Of a stretch of DNA of 64,000 nt, positions 45,455 through 58,072 are shown in pieces. The position numbers and the translations under genes are program-made. Where the stretch lies: assembly GCF_018687715.1 (NCBI RefSeq), contig NC_056760.1, positions 7,663,501-7,727,500 on the forward strand, given 5' to 3'. The notes below the pieces were generated by a model. The model searched no databases and had not been told where the DNA came from. It saw only the letters and a program-made list of their open reading frames with translations. Every line of letters starts with the position of its first letter. Within the stretch, counting starts at the first letter, position 1. Source of the DNA: Carya illinoinensis. Lineage: Eukaryota > Streptophyta > Magnoliopsida > Fagales > Juglandaceae.

Positions 45455-45772
45455 GAGGATGAGGGTGAAAATCCCCCTCATCTTTTGGAGGGTGGGGGAT
45501 TATGAGTTGTGTTTTTCTCATAGACAAGTCGAGATGGACATCTCTGTTTTTACAGAGCCTTGCATCTCAAAACGGCTGTGTCTTTAGAAAGTCTCTTTTG
45601 AAGTTTTTTAGACAATGCTCGGCACAATGAAAGTTATGAGCGGTGGAGCGTATAACCGATATGTAGTTGACTTGTAATCAGGGTTTATACCTGAACTTAT
45701 TGGTCACAGCTGTAACTTCCTTCATTCATTCATGAATTGAAGTCTATTTCAAAAAAAATACAGACACAGCAC

Positions 45773-48700
45773 AACTTCGCTTCGCCGTTCAACAGTTACG
45801 ACTTGCCTTTACTACCTTCGGCGCGCCGAAAGACGATAATGGCATGCCAGGTGTATAGGCGGATTTTCGCCTATAGAAAGGCACGACCACGAAGCACTCG
45901 ATCACACACACTCAAACCACCCAACTGTGGATAAGATCAAGGAAGTTAGCCACAAGATCAAAGCAGCCAACCACACGGCTCTTAGTGATAAGACTAATGG
46001 CAGTATTGATGATGTATCATGTATATCACCACTCATTGTTACCGTTAGTATATTTTAATTCTTTTTTTTTTTACAATTTTTTAATATATTTAAATATTAT
46101 TTTAAAAAATACATTAATATAATTAAAATTATTTTTTTAATTATTAAATAATAAAAATTTAAAAATAAAATGACGAGCGGTACACTTCAGACAACAACAT
46201 AGTATTTCTAATCATGTATACACATGTTTGGGGATAGCTTAGATAAATATTATTGCATGTTGTAATTGAATATGTTGTATAATGCCAGCATTCATCTTGC
46301 GTGGAGAGTTCAGTTTATTCGAAAACGTATGTTTCGAACTGTTTCTTCACTTTCTTCCCTGTGGAGAAGTTCTAGCTAGGACTTCTCGACAGCCTAGTGC
46401 GTGATATGAAAATGGGTTTTCGTCAATTTTGTTTATAGGGGGTTAAAAGCAACATTATTAGCTGCTAGATGCATGCATCTGTGCGCTTGCTTTGAGCCAA
46501 CTCATGTCTCATGTGAGAGGCCAAGGATTTGCTGCAAGTTGTTTGCTTGATGTATAGAATCAAATGGCCGGTATTAGTTGTTGTATTGACCAATGGGGCG
46601 TTCTTGTTGGGATCTTCTCCCTTTTCCGAGTGAAGGACCTGTGGTTACCGTACAGAGATCTCCCAATATTGGCAGATGATTTAGAAATGAATTTGGAGTC
46701 AAAGGTCACTAAAATCTTTTCTACTCGGACACTTTGACCCGCCCGAAGGAAAAAAAGAATCAAACAATTTAGTACGACATGTGGTTTTAGTCCCAAATCT
46801 CCTATTTGAGTTAGTAATATTTTATACAATCGTAAAATATATAAATATTATATAATTATTTTAAAAAGAGTAAAATTTATGATTAAAAAATTAATTTTTT
46901 TTATATAAATTCTGTATTAATTTTTTAAACTACATGATACTTATATAATCATAACTGTAAATATTATTTTTTATTTAAATTTTTTTAATATTTGGTGTAT
47001 ATTAATTTATTTATCAATATTATAATAATAATATTTAAAATTCAAATTGATATAATGTTTATTTAAAATTGGCTTCCTGACCAATTATATTAAATAATAC
47101 ACTATTGTACGTATAATCTCTTGGAATCAAATTTTTTGAAAGAAAAAATATAATTGTAAATATAATTATATATTAATTATATATTAATATGATGTAATTA
47201 GTTAAAAAATAAATTTTATTAAAAATAATATTAATTTAAATTTTAAATATCAATAAATTAATATTAGTATACATATTAGCTTGTAATTATACCGTAAGAC
47301 CGTTTTCGAAGGCATTTTGGCAGACCAAACGCTACAAAATCACCTAAAACGACTGTATCTATTTAATGGACCTGCAACTGCAATGAATGGATTCTTAAAG
47401 CTGCTCTTGTAAGGAAACATTTAAAAGGCCACGTGGAGTTGCTGCCAAAAATGAAGACAGACGGGCACAAGCATGCATAGAAATTTCCTACTTCTCATTT
47501 CATCCCATCAATCAATTTACTCCACACCCAACACTTTACCTAAGACCGAGATAAAAAGTTACACCATGAGCCGTCCAGAAGTTATTTTCTCAGATGCATG
47601 CCTGTCTGAAAAACAAGCACTTCCTACATAACTGTCCTTGTTCATCGTAGTTACAACTGTTGACTTGATCTTATTTCTAGCTCTGGTCTGTTTTCTTCCG
47701 AGTTCTGTATTTTCTCCCACTATCAATTTAAGAGTAAAAAAGAAAGCAAAAGTGACGGTAATATTAAGCAGACAGTGGGGTTGGGTTGGGTTGGGTTATC
47801 TAAAGCTACCTAATTTGCACCGTACATGATTTCGGTGATGTAAATAGATTTCATTGGACTGTGGCAAAAGATGTACTAGACCACGGATGTGATTCTATTC
47901 GTAAGTTAGCAACTACGGTGTGGAAAAGGCGAATCCGAGGTTGGACCCAACTTAGGTGGATGCAATCCCGTGAGTGTACTCACTAAATCCCGTGTGTTCG
48001 AGCCTTTTCCTTCGTAAATCACATAGATTTATGTAGGTTTTGGTTGAAAAAAGTTGGAAATTACAGCTCAGTTGAGTTAATACTGCCACAAATCAGGTTG
48101 AACTTACTCCACTAATAAATCGAGAAATGAAATAAAAAAGTTTCATAAAATCCTGATTCACAAACTAAAGTTAAAATTGTGATATTCTATAATAATTAAA
48201 CTAGTGGAAGCGTAATCATAGCCTCTAACTGCAGGCAAAGTGCAGGCTGATTTGCCACATAAGCCCCGCATCTAGTTCAAGAATCAATATATCTGCGTAG
48301 GGGCACCTTGTTCCTAATATTGTCTCATTTGTAGTGTCTTAATCTATCTTAATTAATTATGTTTACCCAGATATGCAAGATTGTACGAGGTTAGCCCATC
48401 TTCTGGCCGGGCTTTGATTAATTATCCTCTCACATTGGATATATTCCAAGATATGATTCTCCTAAATCACGAAGCTAACAACAGTGAAACAACATGTGTA
48501 CCTATCTTGTTGCCGTCCTATTTCCGAAATTTCTACTCCTTTTGATTTGCAGTTATACATTAAAAAAAGAAAAGATGAAAGGGAAAAAGAGTTGGCATAA
48601 ATGGGATCAAAAAATGCTATTGCTATAAATGAATTATATAAAAGTAATTTCATAAATTAACGTGACTTTATATGATTTATTAAATTTATTTTACAATAAA

Positions 48701-49400
48701 AATAACTTTATAATATGATAAATTAAATTATAATATATCAATTTATGAGATTATTTTTATATAATTCTTTTATAATTATGTATCTCCTCCTTAGAGCACC
48801 CTATTACTCTGCACCATAACCTTCTTCACAGGACCACTGGCCAAAAATCTCAGCTTTTCATTCAATGCGTCCTCTCGATGCCATAGAAACCATTGTAAAT
48901 TGCACAGACAAAGAATGTTCATTATGAGATCTGTCCACCAAGGCCCTTTTTTTATGAGTGCCAACTGCCAAGGACCAATTATCAGATCATCCCCTACCGA
49001 CCAAACCCATGATTCGGGATGGCTACAATGAGGTACAGGGAGCCCCTATACATTATATTTCCCTAAGAGTAAGTAAAGTATAACGCTTGCCTCTCTCTAA
49101 AAAAATTCCTTCTAAAGTCCAACTTCTTACAGTCCCAAAAGTAATTAGTTGGTAACTGCTCACTTTTCTGTCAGAGAAAAGAAAAAAAAGGATTCAAAAG
49201 CCCGAGGCAACTCCCATTTCTCTATAGAAACATGGAAAGAGACTAATGCTATTGTTGTGTGTGTCATCTTATATTACGAATAAAGATCTCACCATCCTCC
49301 AATCAAATCGTATTAGGCTTCTCCTTCCATGTTCCCCAAGTCCGTTCTTTCCATGTTCCCCAAGAAAAGAGTCCCGCCCTATCAAATCCTATCATACTCG
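45773..49400. other. Intergenic region with small AT-rich repeats
   Basis: No convincing gene. A family B element lies at 47140-47297, with a fragment of the inverse orientation at about 46975-47110, and a family C-like element at 48640-48785. A (TTGGG)4-like run lies near 47777. The last 200 bp are the promoter side of the first QRT3-like gene. Confidence 0.45.
47140..47297 (+). repeat. Dispersed small inverted-repeat element, family B copy 4
   Basis: A diverged copy with AATTATATATTAATATG at the left, GTAATTAGTTAAAAAATA in the centre and TACATATTAGCTTGTAATTA at the right, in the same order as in the other copies. Confidence 0.5.
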
Positions 49401-49401
49401 T

Positions 49402-49410
49402 TTATATATT
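49402..49410 (+). promoter_or_regulatory. TATA box of the first QRT3-like gene
   Basis: TTATATATT about 50 bp upstream of the ATG at 49458. This implies a short leader of about 25 nt. Confidence 0.45.
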
Positions 49411-49457
49411 TATGATTCCCTCTCACAAACCCGTCTTCAACGTAGGAGAGAAAGACC

Positions 49458-51889
49458 ATGGAAGCAACAATGGCAAGAAGAGCTCTACTACTCTCCATGA
49501 GCGTTGGGTTGGCTAGTTTCTTTATAATTCATGTTTATGGAGAGCATTCTCCGGTGGGTCAAATTCCCGGCGGTCGTTATCATGACCAAATGCGTAACAT
49601 GCAAGCCTTCAGGGTCTCCTCTGTCCGGCACGATTCGGTTTCTCGTCCACTATCTCTCTCTCCTTCTCCTAGCTTTACTGGCCAACCATCGGTATTAAAA
49701 CTTATGTTTCGATTTGCTTCTTAGAAACTTTTGTTCATTTCTTCGTTATTGTTCATTTCTTAGAAAATATAAAAAATCCGACACTGCAATATATTCCTGA
49801 TCATCTGTCTTCAGACATGTTAATGATGATCATGATGATAATTGATGTAGGTGGCTGCACTAAGTCCACACGTATATCATGTGACGTCATACGGTGCTGA
49901 CCCGACAGGAAGAGAAGACAGCACAGAGGCACTCCTCAGAGCAATATCAGATGCAGCCAGAGGTCCAAGCACAGGGTCATTGCTGGAGGGAATCCAGAAT
50001 CTTGGGGGTGCACAGATTAATCTTGATGGTGGAAATTATGTGATTACCCAACCACTACGATTGCCGGCCACCGGCGTGGGGAATCTCATGGTATGCTCAC
50101 AAAGATGTTTCTGTCAATTAACTTTTAAGCATTGTTTTCTTACGTGGAAAGGACCATCTTAGAAATGTTCATTCACCAATAATATCTCATAAAGTTCTGT
50201 ATAAATGGGTCGATGCCACATGGCAGTGTCGCAAGCCAATGCTTCAGGACCAAATATCGAGTGTGTGCCGTCCTCGTTCTTTTTATTTAAAAAGGGATTA
50301 GTGTCTGAACATTACTCAGAATACTTTTGACTTTCGAAAAATGAATAAATTCTCTTTGGGTTCTAAGCACAGCCATGACAGGTTTGAATTGAGCACACGC
50401 ATTCTGGGCACGTAGCTATATGCTTTGAGGAAGCGAATTCAACTTTCGGCAGCCTTTCGGAAATACTTTCCTTTAATCTAAAGGAGAATATAATATTGTT
50501 CCATGGTTTGTTGTGAAAGCAAAAGGGCCAAAGGCCTACCTTTCAGAATGTTAAAGCTAAAAATATCTATGTTAGATCTTATACGTGTTAAAAGTTTGGA
50601 GTCTTGACGAGCAAGATGCACCAATTCCTTATGATATGCAAAAAATCTTAAAGTCGTTGGTTTTTTATAGGGCACCTAGAAACTCCTCGGCTCTCCATAA
50701 AGTTTAAGATAAATGTTGTTCTGCATCCTAGACTTTATCATTCTCTATCACACCTGTTGAAATGTTTTAACTTAAGTGGTGTAATTTTCTTCTGCAGTTT
50801 TTGATGCGGGTGTAAATTTTGGTGTATTTGATAAAACAGATACATGGAGGAACATTACGTGCCTCGGACGATTTTCCAACTGACGGGTATCTGATCGACC
50901 TGTCAGCTTCATCGACTAGTAATAATGAAGAAAACAGAGAGAGCTCCAAGGATGCAGAGCTATTGTCCTCATCATCACCTTACAATTGCGAGTATATAAC
51001 CCTCAGAGACCTCATGTTGGATTCAAACTACAGGGGTGGAGGCATTGCGGTAATAAACTCACTCAGGACTAGCATAGACAACTGTTACATTTCCCATTTC
51101 ACAACCAATGGGATTTTAGTCCAAGGTGGCCATGAAACCTACATCAGGAGCTCCTTCCTTGGCCAGCACATCACTGCTGGAGGTGATCATGGTGAAAGGG
51201 ACTTTTCGGGAACTGCAATAAACCTAATGGGTAATGATAATGCTGTAACCGATGTGGTAATTTTTTCAGCTGCAATAGGAATAATGGTTTCTGGTCAAGC
51301 CAACATACTTTCAGGTGTACATTGCTACAATAAGGCCACTGGCTTTGGTGGCACTGGGATTTATCTGAAACTGCCCGGTTTGACACAAACCCGAATCGTG
51401 AATTCCTACTTGGATTACACTGGTATAGTTGCAGAAGACCCTCTACAGCTTCATATCTCTAATAGCTTTTTCCTTGGTGATGCATACATTGTCCTGAAAT
51501 CAATAAAGGGTGTTGCACATGGGGTCAATATTGTTGACAACATGTTCTGTGGGTCGGATAAAGGTATTGAAATTGTTCAACTGGATCAATCCAATGGACC
51601 TTTCAAAGATATCGATCAAGTTGTGATTGAGAGGAACAATGTGAGAGGGATGAACATAAAGTCCACAGTTGCAAGGGGATCTGTGAATGGAAAAGGAAAC
51701 TTATGGGTTGTCGATTTTAATAACGTTCTTATATTTCCTAACCTTATTAGGAATGTGCAGTATTCGTTGAGTGCAACTGGCAGCCAGTTCCCCAACCATG
51801 CCTTGCGGAATGTATCTAATAACATTGTAGAGATTCAGACAGATTTGGATATTCCGGCCACTGTATTCGTTATAGCAGATCAAGTGTAG
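49458..51889 (+). CDS. Polygalacturonase QRT3-like, copy 1, three exons, 507 aa
   Basis: Secreted pectin-modifying enzyme of the QUARTET3 type. Arabidopsis QRT3 is made by the tapetum and degrades the pollen-mother-cell wall so that tetrads fall apart. Exons 49458-49691, 49851-50090 and 50840-51889, both introns phase 0. Residues 1-29 form a signal peptide and 30-78 a variable leader. YHVTSYGADPTGREDSTEAL (from about 88) opens the Pectate_lyase_3-type beta-helix, with GGAQINLDGGNYVI as the next strand block. Exon 3 carries the rest of the right-handed beta-helix (LDSNYRGGGIAVINS, GHETYIRSSFLGQHITAGGD, GTAINLMGNDNAVTDV, VNIVDNMFCG). The classical GH28 NTD/DD/RIK set is not evident, as in QRT3 relatives. 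ATG context is good (CCATGG). It shares splice positions with the copy 5.6 kb downstream. Enzyme activity and tissue are inferred from family only. Confidence 0.9.
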
Positions 51890-52732
51890 CAAGTTAAGCT
51901 GAACTAGGCTTTAAGTTCAAGATGTTCTGGCTCCCCAACTGTGAATAGGTCGGAAGGTCCGTTTATTCATGGCAAACTTGTTTACTTTCTTATGATACAA
52001 CAACTTCAAAATGACAACCAAATCTGTAGTGATGGTGTAAAAGTATCGAAGACGAGAGAAAATGATATTTTCTTCATGTTTGGCTTTAGGATATTTTCTT
52101 CCTTGTGTCAAGCTTCAGATTTTAAGTTGGGGTTTGCCTTCAGATATTAGGTAAAACCAAATAAATCATTTCAAGCAACCCTATTCTTTTATAAAAATTT
52201 GATCTTAATGCCCAAGTGTGTGTACCCTGGATACATAAAATTGTATGTAAAATTATCAATTCCTATCAACTTTGGTCCAAAGACTCCAAACATTCATGGA
52301 CTTCAAACTCCAAACCTGCAGTCTGCAGACACTCAACAGACAAATAAATTCAACAAATGTTAGTCCAGATCTAGAATGTAAAAAGCACTCTTGTTGATAT
52401 TTTAGACATTGAAAAACCTGGGTTAGTTGGTAATATATTTGATGTGAACATGAGCCCCCGTGGTGCATTAGACAAACAATTTTCAGCCCCTTCAGGTAGA
52501 ATAAGCATGGAGTAGGAGCAATGGCAAAAGTTCCAAGGGTGGGTTCAAAAAATGGGGTTTGGTTGTTAGTCATAATCCATGCTGTTAAGAGTTGTTGAGC
52601 CTACGTTATCTGGAAACCAACCTAAAAGAAATGACGAAGTATACGAATTCGTTTGATAACAGAATTCCCCGAGTCAAAATTATGATCCCCACCAAAAGCA
52701 AAGCAAAACTAGACTAAAAACCTCTACAGCCT

Positions 52733-52935
52733 CCTTTAGTTTCAAAAATCTTTTAAAGTATCTCGTCCTATTTTATCTTATCTCATTATTTAAATATATT
52801 TTAAATATAAATATTTTTCAAGTTCAAATTTTTAATTTCAATTTTTTAACTTTTTTATCTAATCATTACCTAATTATTACAACTTTTCCAAATTTCTAAA
52901 CAAAATATAAAAAAGTGAATAAATACATAACTCAA
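52733..52935 (-). repeat. Dispersed AT-rich element, family A copy
   Basis: Inverted copy: TCTTATCTCATTATTTAAAT, then TTTTTAACTTTTTTATCTAA, then AAATTTCTAAACAAAATATA, in the reversed order of the forward copies at 9440 and 10685. A second degenerate stretch follows to about 53270. Confidence 0.5.
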
Positions 52936-53639
52936 CTGAAAAAAATTAATTTTTTAATAATAAATTTCACCTTTTTTTCCAAAAGGATTGCGCTACATTT
53001 GTGCATTTGACAACTGTATTTAGCATTACTAAAAAAAATTCAACCTTTTTTAAATTCAAAAATAAAAATACTATTAAGAAATTATATTCTAACTCTCTTT
53101 TAATTTTATAATTTTTTTCAACTTTTTTCTCTTTTACCAAAACTTCATAAAAATTTTAACTCAAACAATTTCACTATTATTCATAAATTATTTTACTATT
53201 ATTTACAAATTATTTTATTTTTATTTACAAATTTATCATTTAATCACATTTGTATAATCAAATGAGGTTTGGGTACTAAGAATATCTCAAGTATTTTTAT
53301 AATACTCTATTATTATTTATTATTTTATTATTATTATATATTATTATTTATTATTTTTTACTATTATTTAATATTATATTATTTTTCTTTTTATTACCTT
53401 TTACAATTCTTTTCAACCCTTTTTACTGTCTAAATGTACTTTCGGCCCTTCGGGCAGGTTGATTATTTGAGGCGCAACCTTGACTTTAGAATGAAGGTGA
53501 AGAGAACTCAAGAAGTCCAGCTTCACTTGGCTGGGACCTCCCTCCAAACCTTTTGTATGATCCCTTTTTTTTTTTTTTTCAATGTAAAGATATGTCTAAT
53601 GAATTTAGAAAGACGATAGTTGCATTTATAAAGGACATA

Positions 53640-53835
53640 GAGAGAATCGATACAGATATAAAAAGATTATATATAAAATAAATTTATATCTTGACGTAAT
53701 TTCATGTAATGTATTAAATCTATTTTATATTTTATAATTTAATGTATTGTATTAAATTATATCAATTTGTGAGTTTTTTTTGTGAAATTTTTTTATAGAT
53801 AAAGTATTTCTCATATATAAAATGTTACATATTTA
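53640..53835 (+). repeat. Dispersed AT-rich element, family C copy
   Basis: Resembles 35770-35965 and 48640-48785: an AAAATAAATTTATATCTTGA-like start, a GTATTAAATCTATTTTATAT-like centre and an ATCAATTTGTGAGTTTTTTT-like end. Confidence 0.4.
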
Positions 53836-54075
53836 AAAAAAATGAATAAATATGAAATTTATATAAAAAATTATTATTTTTTAATTATAAAATTTATTAT
53901 TTTTTAATTATAAATATTATTATTTTTTAAAAATAATATATAATATTTATATAATTTATGATTATATTTAATATTGCTCATGAATTTAATTATTAAAATC
54001 AGGAAGTCATACAGCTGTGGCACAATCTTTGAGTTTCACAATATTTAGAATTGTTTGCGTAGGATTATGAACTTA

Positions 54076-55815
54076 GAACACTCCCAATAAATTTTTTATC
54101 CTATCCTTTAAAATATATTACTAAATCTCATTTTTTCTATTTTACATACTGACTTTTACAATACATCATATATCAATTTATCTATTTTTTCTTCATATTA
54201 TTTTAATATTATACCTTTTAATATTTTATGAGAGAAAAAGTACAATAAGAGAAATTAATTTTAGAGAAAAAATACAAGAAGAGATAAAAAAACAAATAAA
54301 AATATGTTTACATTTGTGTACAGTTGTGTTGAATCCAAGATTTTAAGTTTTGTGTAATTATATATCTACACATGAATTTTGATGATAACAAATGAATTCA
54401 AAGAATAAAGAAGTCTCAAACTCAAGTTGTCTACACAATGGAGTCAAGCACATCAAGGAAACAAGCATGAGCAAAAAGGGAATAAATTCACATTAAAGTC
54501 ATAGAGTAATGTTGTAAATCTTTTAAAAATTTGAAATTGGGATTAAGGTTCAAAATTAATATTTTATCACAAAATATTAAAATACATTTTTCACATGTGC
54601 ATGAATTTTTTGGAAATTAAATTTGAAAATTTTAAAAGATGATTGATTGTCATATTTCACATGTGCATACCTTGATTAAAGGGTTAAACTTTGAAAATAT
54701 TAAAGATGATTGATTGTCATCTTTCACATGTGTATATTTTATTTGAATATTTTCAAAAGTGATTGATGCTTTTTTTGACTTATGCAAAAGGTATATGTTT
54801 TTGTTTGAATTTTTTGAAAAGTAAAGTATGCTCTTTTTGTCATATGTAAAAAGTAAAAGATTAGGTTTGAATTTTTTGAAAAGTAAAGCGTGCTCCTTTT
54901 GTCATATGCCAAAAGTAAAAGATTATGTTTGATGTATTTAAAAAATAAATGATGTTGCCTTTGACAATTAAAAAAAAAACCTTTTATTTGATTTTTTTGA
55001 AAAAGTGAATGATATTGTCTTTGACATGTGAATATTTTTAAATTTGAATATGAAGTCTTATATGCCTATAAATAGATCTTTTGAGAGCTTCACATTTACA
55101 CAACACCAAAAGCATACAACATTCATTCAAAGTTTTCATTCTCTCTTCTCTAAACATTGAGCATTAATTCTTGTTGATTTTAAAAGATATAGTTTGCGCT
55201 GGATTGTTCTTATTTCACTCATTGAGGAGTGTTTTCTGATAACCTACCCACTATCAGCTCTTGTATCAGTAAAAGAGTGTGTATAACCCTTATACGTGTA
55301 GAAAGTGTTCTACATAGAGAATAGTTGAATCACCACGTGTAAGGTGATTGCAAGTGTAGAGGGTGTTCTACACGGATCCTTTGTAGCGGTGTTGTTCAAA
55401 TGTGTAATAGGTTTCTATCTCCACCTGAATGAGGTTGAATAGTGAATTTAGAAATCCTCAAGGGGTAGTTTGAGGTGAGGACGTAGGCAGTGGGGCCGAA
55501 TCTTGTTAACATATTGAGTTTGCTTCTCTCTTATCATTACTCTTTATATTTATTACTATTTTGTATTTTGTTTATATTTTATATTGTATATTTGATTTAT
55601 AATTGTTATTTTTTTTAATACAACTCAATTCACCCCCTCTTATGTTAGTCATTTGGGTAACAAATTACTTCTACGTCTAACGGCAACATTGTACACAAAT
55701 ACAAAATAGAAATAAAATAGAGCATCCGTTGGATGCTAGTTTTAGACAACTTATCTTTAAATTTTACATAATAATAAATTTTGTAAAATCTATTGTGAGT
55801 GCTCTTACTCAAATA
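54076..55815. mobile_element. Inverted-repeat (MITE-like) element, split by a Copia-like solo LTR
   Basis: The left end (ACACTCCCAATAAATTTTTT) and the reverse complement of the right end (GCACTCACAATAGATTTTAC) match as terminal inverted repeats. The LTR appears to sit at its exact centre: joining the sequences around it restores a near-perfect palindrome (ATTTGTGTACA ... TGTACACAAAT). The same end type occurs in ZIP intron 1. Confidence 0.5.
54327..55686 (+). mobile_element. Copia-like solo LTR, about 1.36 kb
   Basis: It starts TGTTGAATCC, with AATTTTGATGATAACAAATG soon after, and contains a CAACTCAATTCACCCCCTCT motif near the 3' end. All three are typical of plant Copia LTRs. It has several degenerate 60-66 bp repeats (54640-55010). 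No primer-binding site or coding domain follows, so it is a solo LTR. A 5-bp target duplication is not unambiguous: ACATT at 54310-54314 and 55686-55690 would fit an LTR of 54315-55685, while TGTTG...CAACA termini fit 54327-55688. Confidence 0.55.
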
Positions 55816-55904
55816 AATATTTAATATTTGTGTTTGTACGAATTACACAATTACCAAGAGGATAAAATTCAAATACAGTAGAGAATTGAAGAATGTTCAA
55901 GGTG

Positions 55905-56060
55905 TGTTAGGTTGAGATAAAAATTAAATAAAATATTGTTAAAATATTATTTTTTAATATTATTATTATTTTAAAAATTAAAAAAATAAATTATTTATTA
56001 TATTTTATATGAAAATTTAAGAAAATTATAATTATAAAATGAGAAGAAATTATTTATATA
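55905..56060 (+). repeat. Dispersed AT-rich element, family A copy
   Basis: Shows GTTGAGATAAAAATTAAATA, an AAATATTGTTAAAATATTAT core and a closing AAAATGAGAAGAAATTAT, the same block order as at 10685-10885. Confidence 0.5.
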
Positions 56061-57469
56061 TAATAATGAGATATCATGACGGGGGTATCACTCACTTATT
56101 TGTGTCTTTCCATTCTGTTGACATTAAAAATTCACTCGTTTAGACCTTGCACACAATCTTTTTGCACCCTATTACTCGAACTTCTAGTTGGGGTTCACGA
56201 CGTTCGATTTCAGTACAACAATTCCCTACCCGGATCATCGGCTGGTACATGCCCATGTTTCAGTCGATTTCACACTTTTGTGTCTTGTTTCATCCCGTAC
56301 ATGATCTCTTCCAATTTCTTTGCACGGGAAAAATTAGTGTGCCGCTTAGTGGTACCGCTCAAGTTACCATTCAGGTAATTTTTTTTTTTTTTTTTTTTTT
56401 ATTTAATGATTAAGAAAATAATTTTAAATATATTGATATATTTTTTTTACTTAATGATTAAAAAAATAATTAAAAAAAAACACTAAGCCGTACGCGCATC
56501 AGTATGAGTGCGGCGGCTTTGCACAATGAGAAATGCTTTAAAACTTATCATTCTTAATCATATGACTTGTTGACATGCTACATGTTAATCATTGTTAAAA
56601 TGCGATTGGCATCTCAAGCTATTTAAAATGTAACACTACTCTTAAAAAAATAAGATAATTATTTTATAAGGTAAAGCTTATTTTATAAGGTAAATCTCAG
56701 TTCTAAATCTCAAACTCAGTTCCTACTTCCTTGTACGTGTTCGCCTTTTTTTTTTTTTTTTTTTTTCCTTTCATGATCGGCATTTTTTGCATGTCCAGTG
56801 TAGATTGCACATATATTTCCTACCGTGTCTTGCACACAAGAGAAAGAGAATGTACTTATAATTACTCTTGCCTTCTAATTTCAACACAATCATTCCTTTT
56901 CCGTGTACTAAACGTTACGTTATTAACGTAGAAACTTGGCACATCATTTAGTAGGGATAAATTCATTTAAAATAAACAACGTTACATGATCCAAAATATC
57001 AAACCTTAAAAAGAGAATAATAGAAATTTCAGAGTTCAGATGTTATTTCTGACGGTTCCACATCAAAGTTGAATATGGGATGTGGGAAATTGGAATCATT
57101 AATGCCAATGAATAATGCTACGGGGACTGAAAACCTTGCCCCCAATGTGTTCCGATATGTGGTTTTTCTTTTCTTTTTTTGAAGTATTCGAAGTACAATT
57201 TTCGGCCCCCCTACCTCCACCTAATGCCAATTACCAATCTTAAGAGTGAAAATAATAATAATAATAATAATAATGACAAGAAAAAATTACCAATCTTAAG
57301 AGCACCCCGTCACGAAAGTCTATGTGCAAGGGAGACAGAAGAAACTGTGTCCCGCTTCTTCTCCCAGTCCCCCTGTCCCTCTCTGTCTCTCTCACGTACA
57401 GGCGCGCACTGAATCGATAGATCCAGTGTCAAACCAAACAAATAGGTAGCAGTGCTTCGATCAAAAGCA

Positions 57470-58029
57470 ATGAAACCCTTGCCAATATTGAGTTTCCTAA
57501 TAGTACTGTTTGTTCAAGAAGCCTTAGGTTCCAGCATTCAGCAAGCACTGTTTCAGTTTAGAGAAAGAATCAACGGAAATTCAGCCTATTGTCCTACCGA
57601 ACCAAATTTTTCATCGCCGGAGACTTCAGCCAAAAGGGTAAGTTATTTTATGCATGGTCATTTATTTACTTTCTTCATCATTTGTTGCGACTTTCTTTAT
57701 GTGTTTTCCTTATAATAAATAATGTAGTGTTTATTAACACTGGTTCTTCAGCATCTCTGTTTTTTACGAAATGTTTATGCTTTGAATGTACTGTGAAAGG
57801 ATGGTAGAATTTTCTATCCAATTGGGTATGGAGCAGACCCAAGCGGGGGAAGAGACAGCAGTGATGCCATACTGCAGGCCTTGGGAGATGCAGTCCAAAT
57901 GCAAAGTGGGTTGGAGTTGCTGCCTGGCATTAGCGACTTCGGAGGTGTGACGATTCATTTGCAAGGTGGAGACTACAAAATCAGCAAACCGATAAGGTTC
58001 CCTTCATCTGGTGTTGGCAATATTGTGGT

Positions 58030-58072
<43 letters not shown>

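Larger units (their letters stand above)
37324..45759 (+). mobile_element. Poly(A)-ended retro-insertion (LINE-like or retroposed transcript), interrupted by an LTR element
   Basis: Bounded by the exact 13-bp duplication and ending in CAAAAAAAAT at 45750-45759. Removing the nested LTR element (38681-45454 plus one GAGGA copy) leaves 1,657 bp: 37324-38680 and 45460-45759. The sequence is GC-richer than its surroundings, with T-rich segments (GTTTTAGTCTTTC-type) that look like a 3' UTR. Near its 5' end an imperfect foldback (GGTGGGAGCC ... GGCTCCCACC) lies at about 37379-37427. A weak 89-codon open frame occurs at 37506-37775, but no reverse transcriptase or endonuclease motif is found. It may be a 5'-truncated LINE or a retroposed cellular RNA. 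Confidence 0.62.
51890..57400. other. Region between the QRT3-like copies: repeats only
   Basis: 5.5 kb with no gene. It holds family A copies, a Copia-like solo LTR inside an inverted-repeat element, AT-rich relics at 53290-53960 and a (GAA/AAT) microsatellite near 57250. I see no third QRT3-like copy or fragment in it. Confidence 0.5.

Noticed and set aside
47770..47800. Telomere-like (TTGGG)n run
   Set aside because: Only about four units and not the plant TTTAGGG repeat; a simple short repeat.
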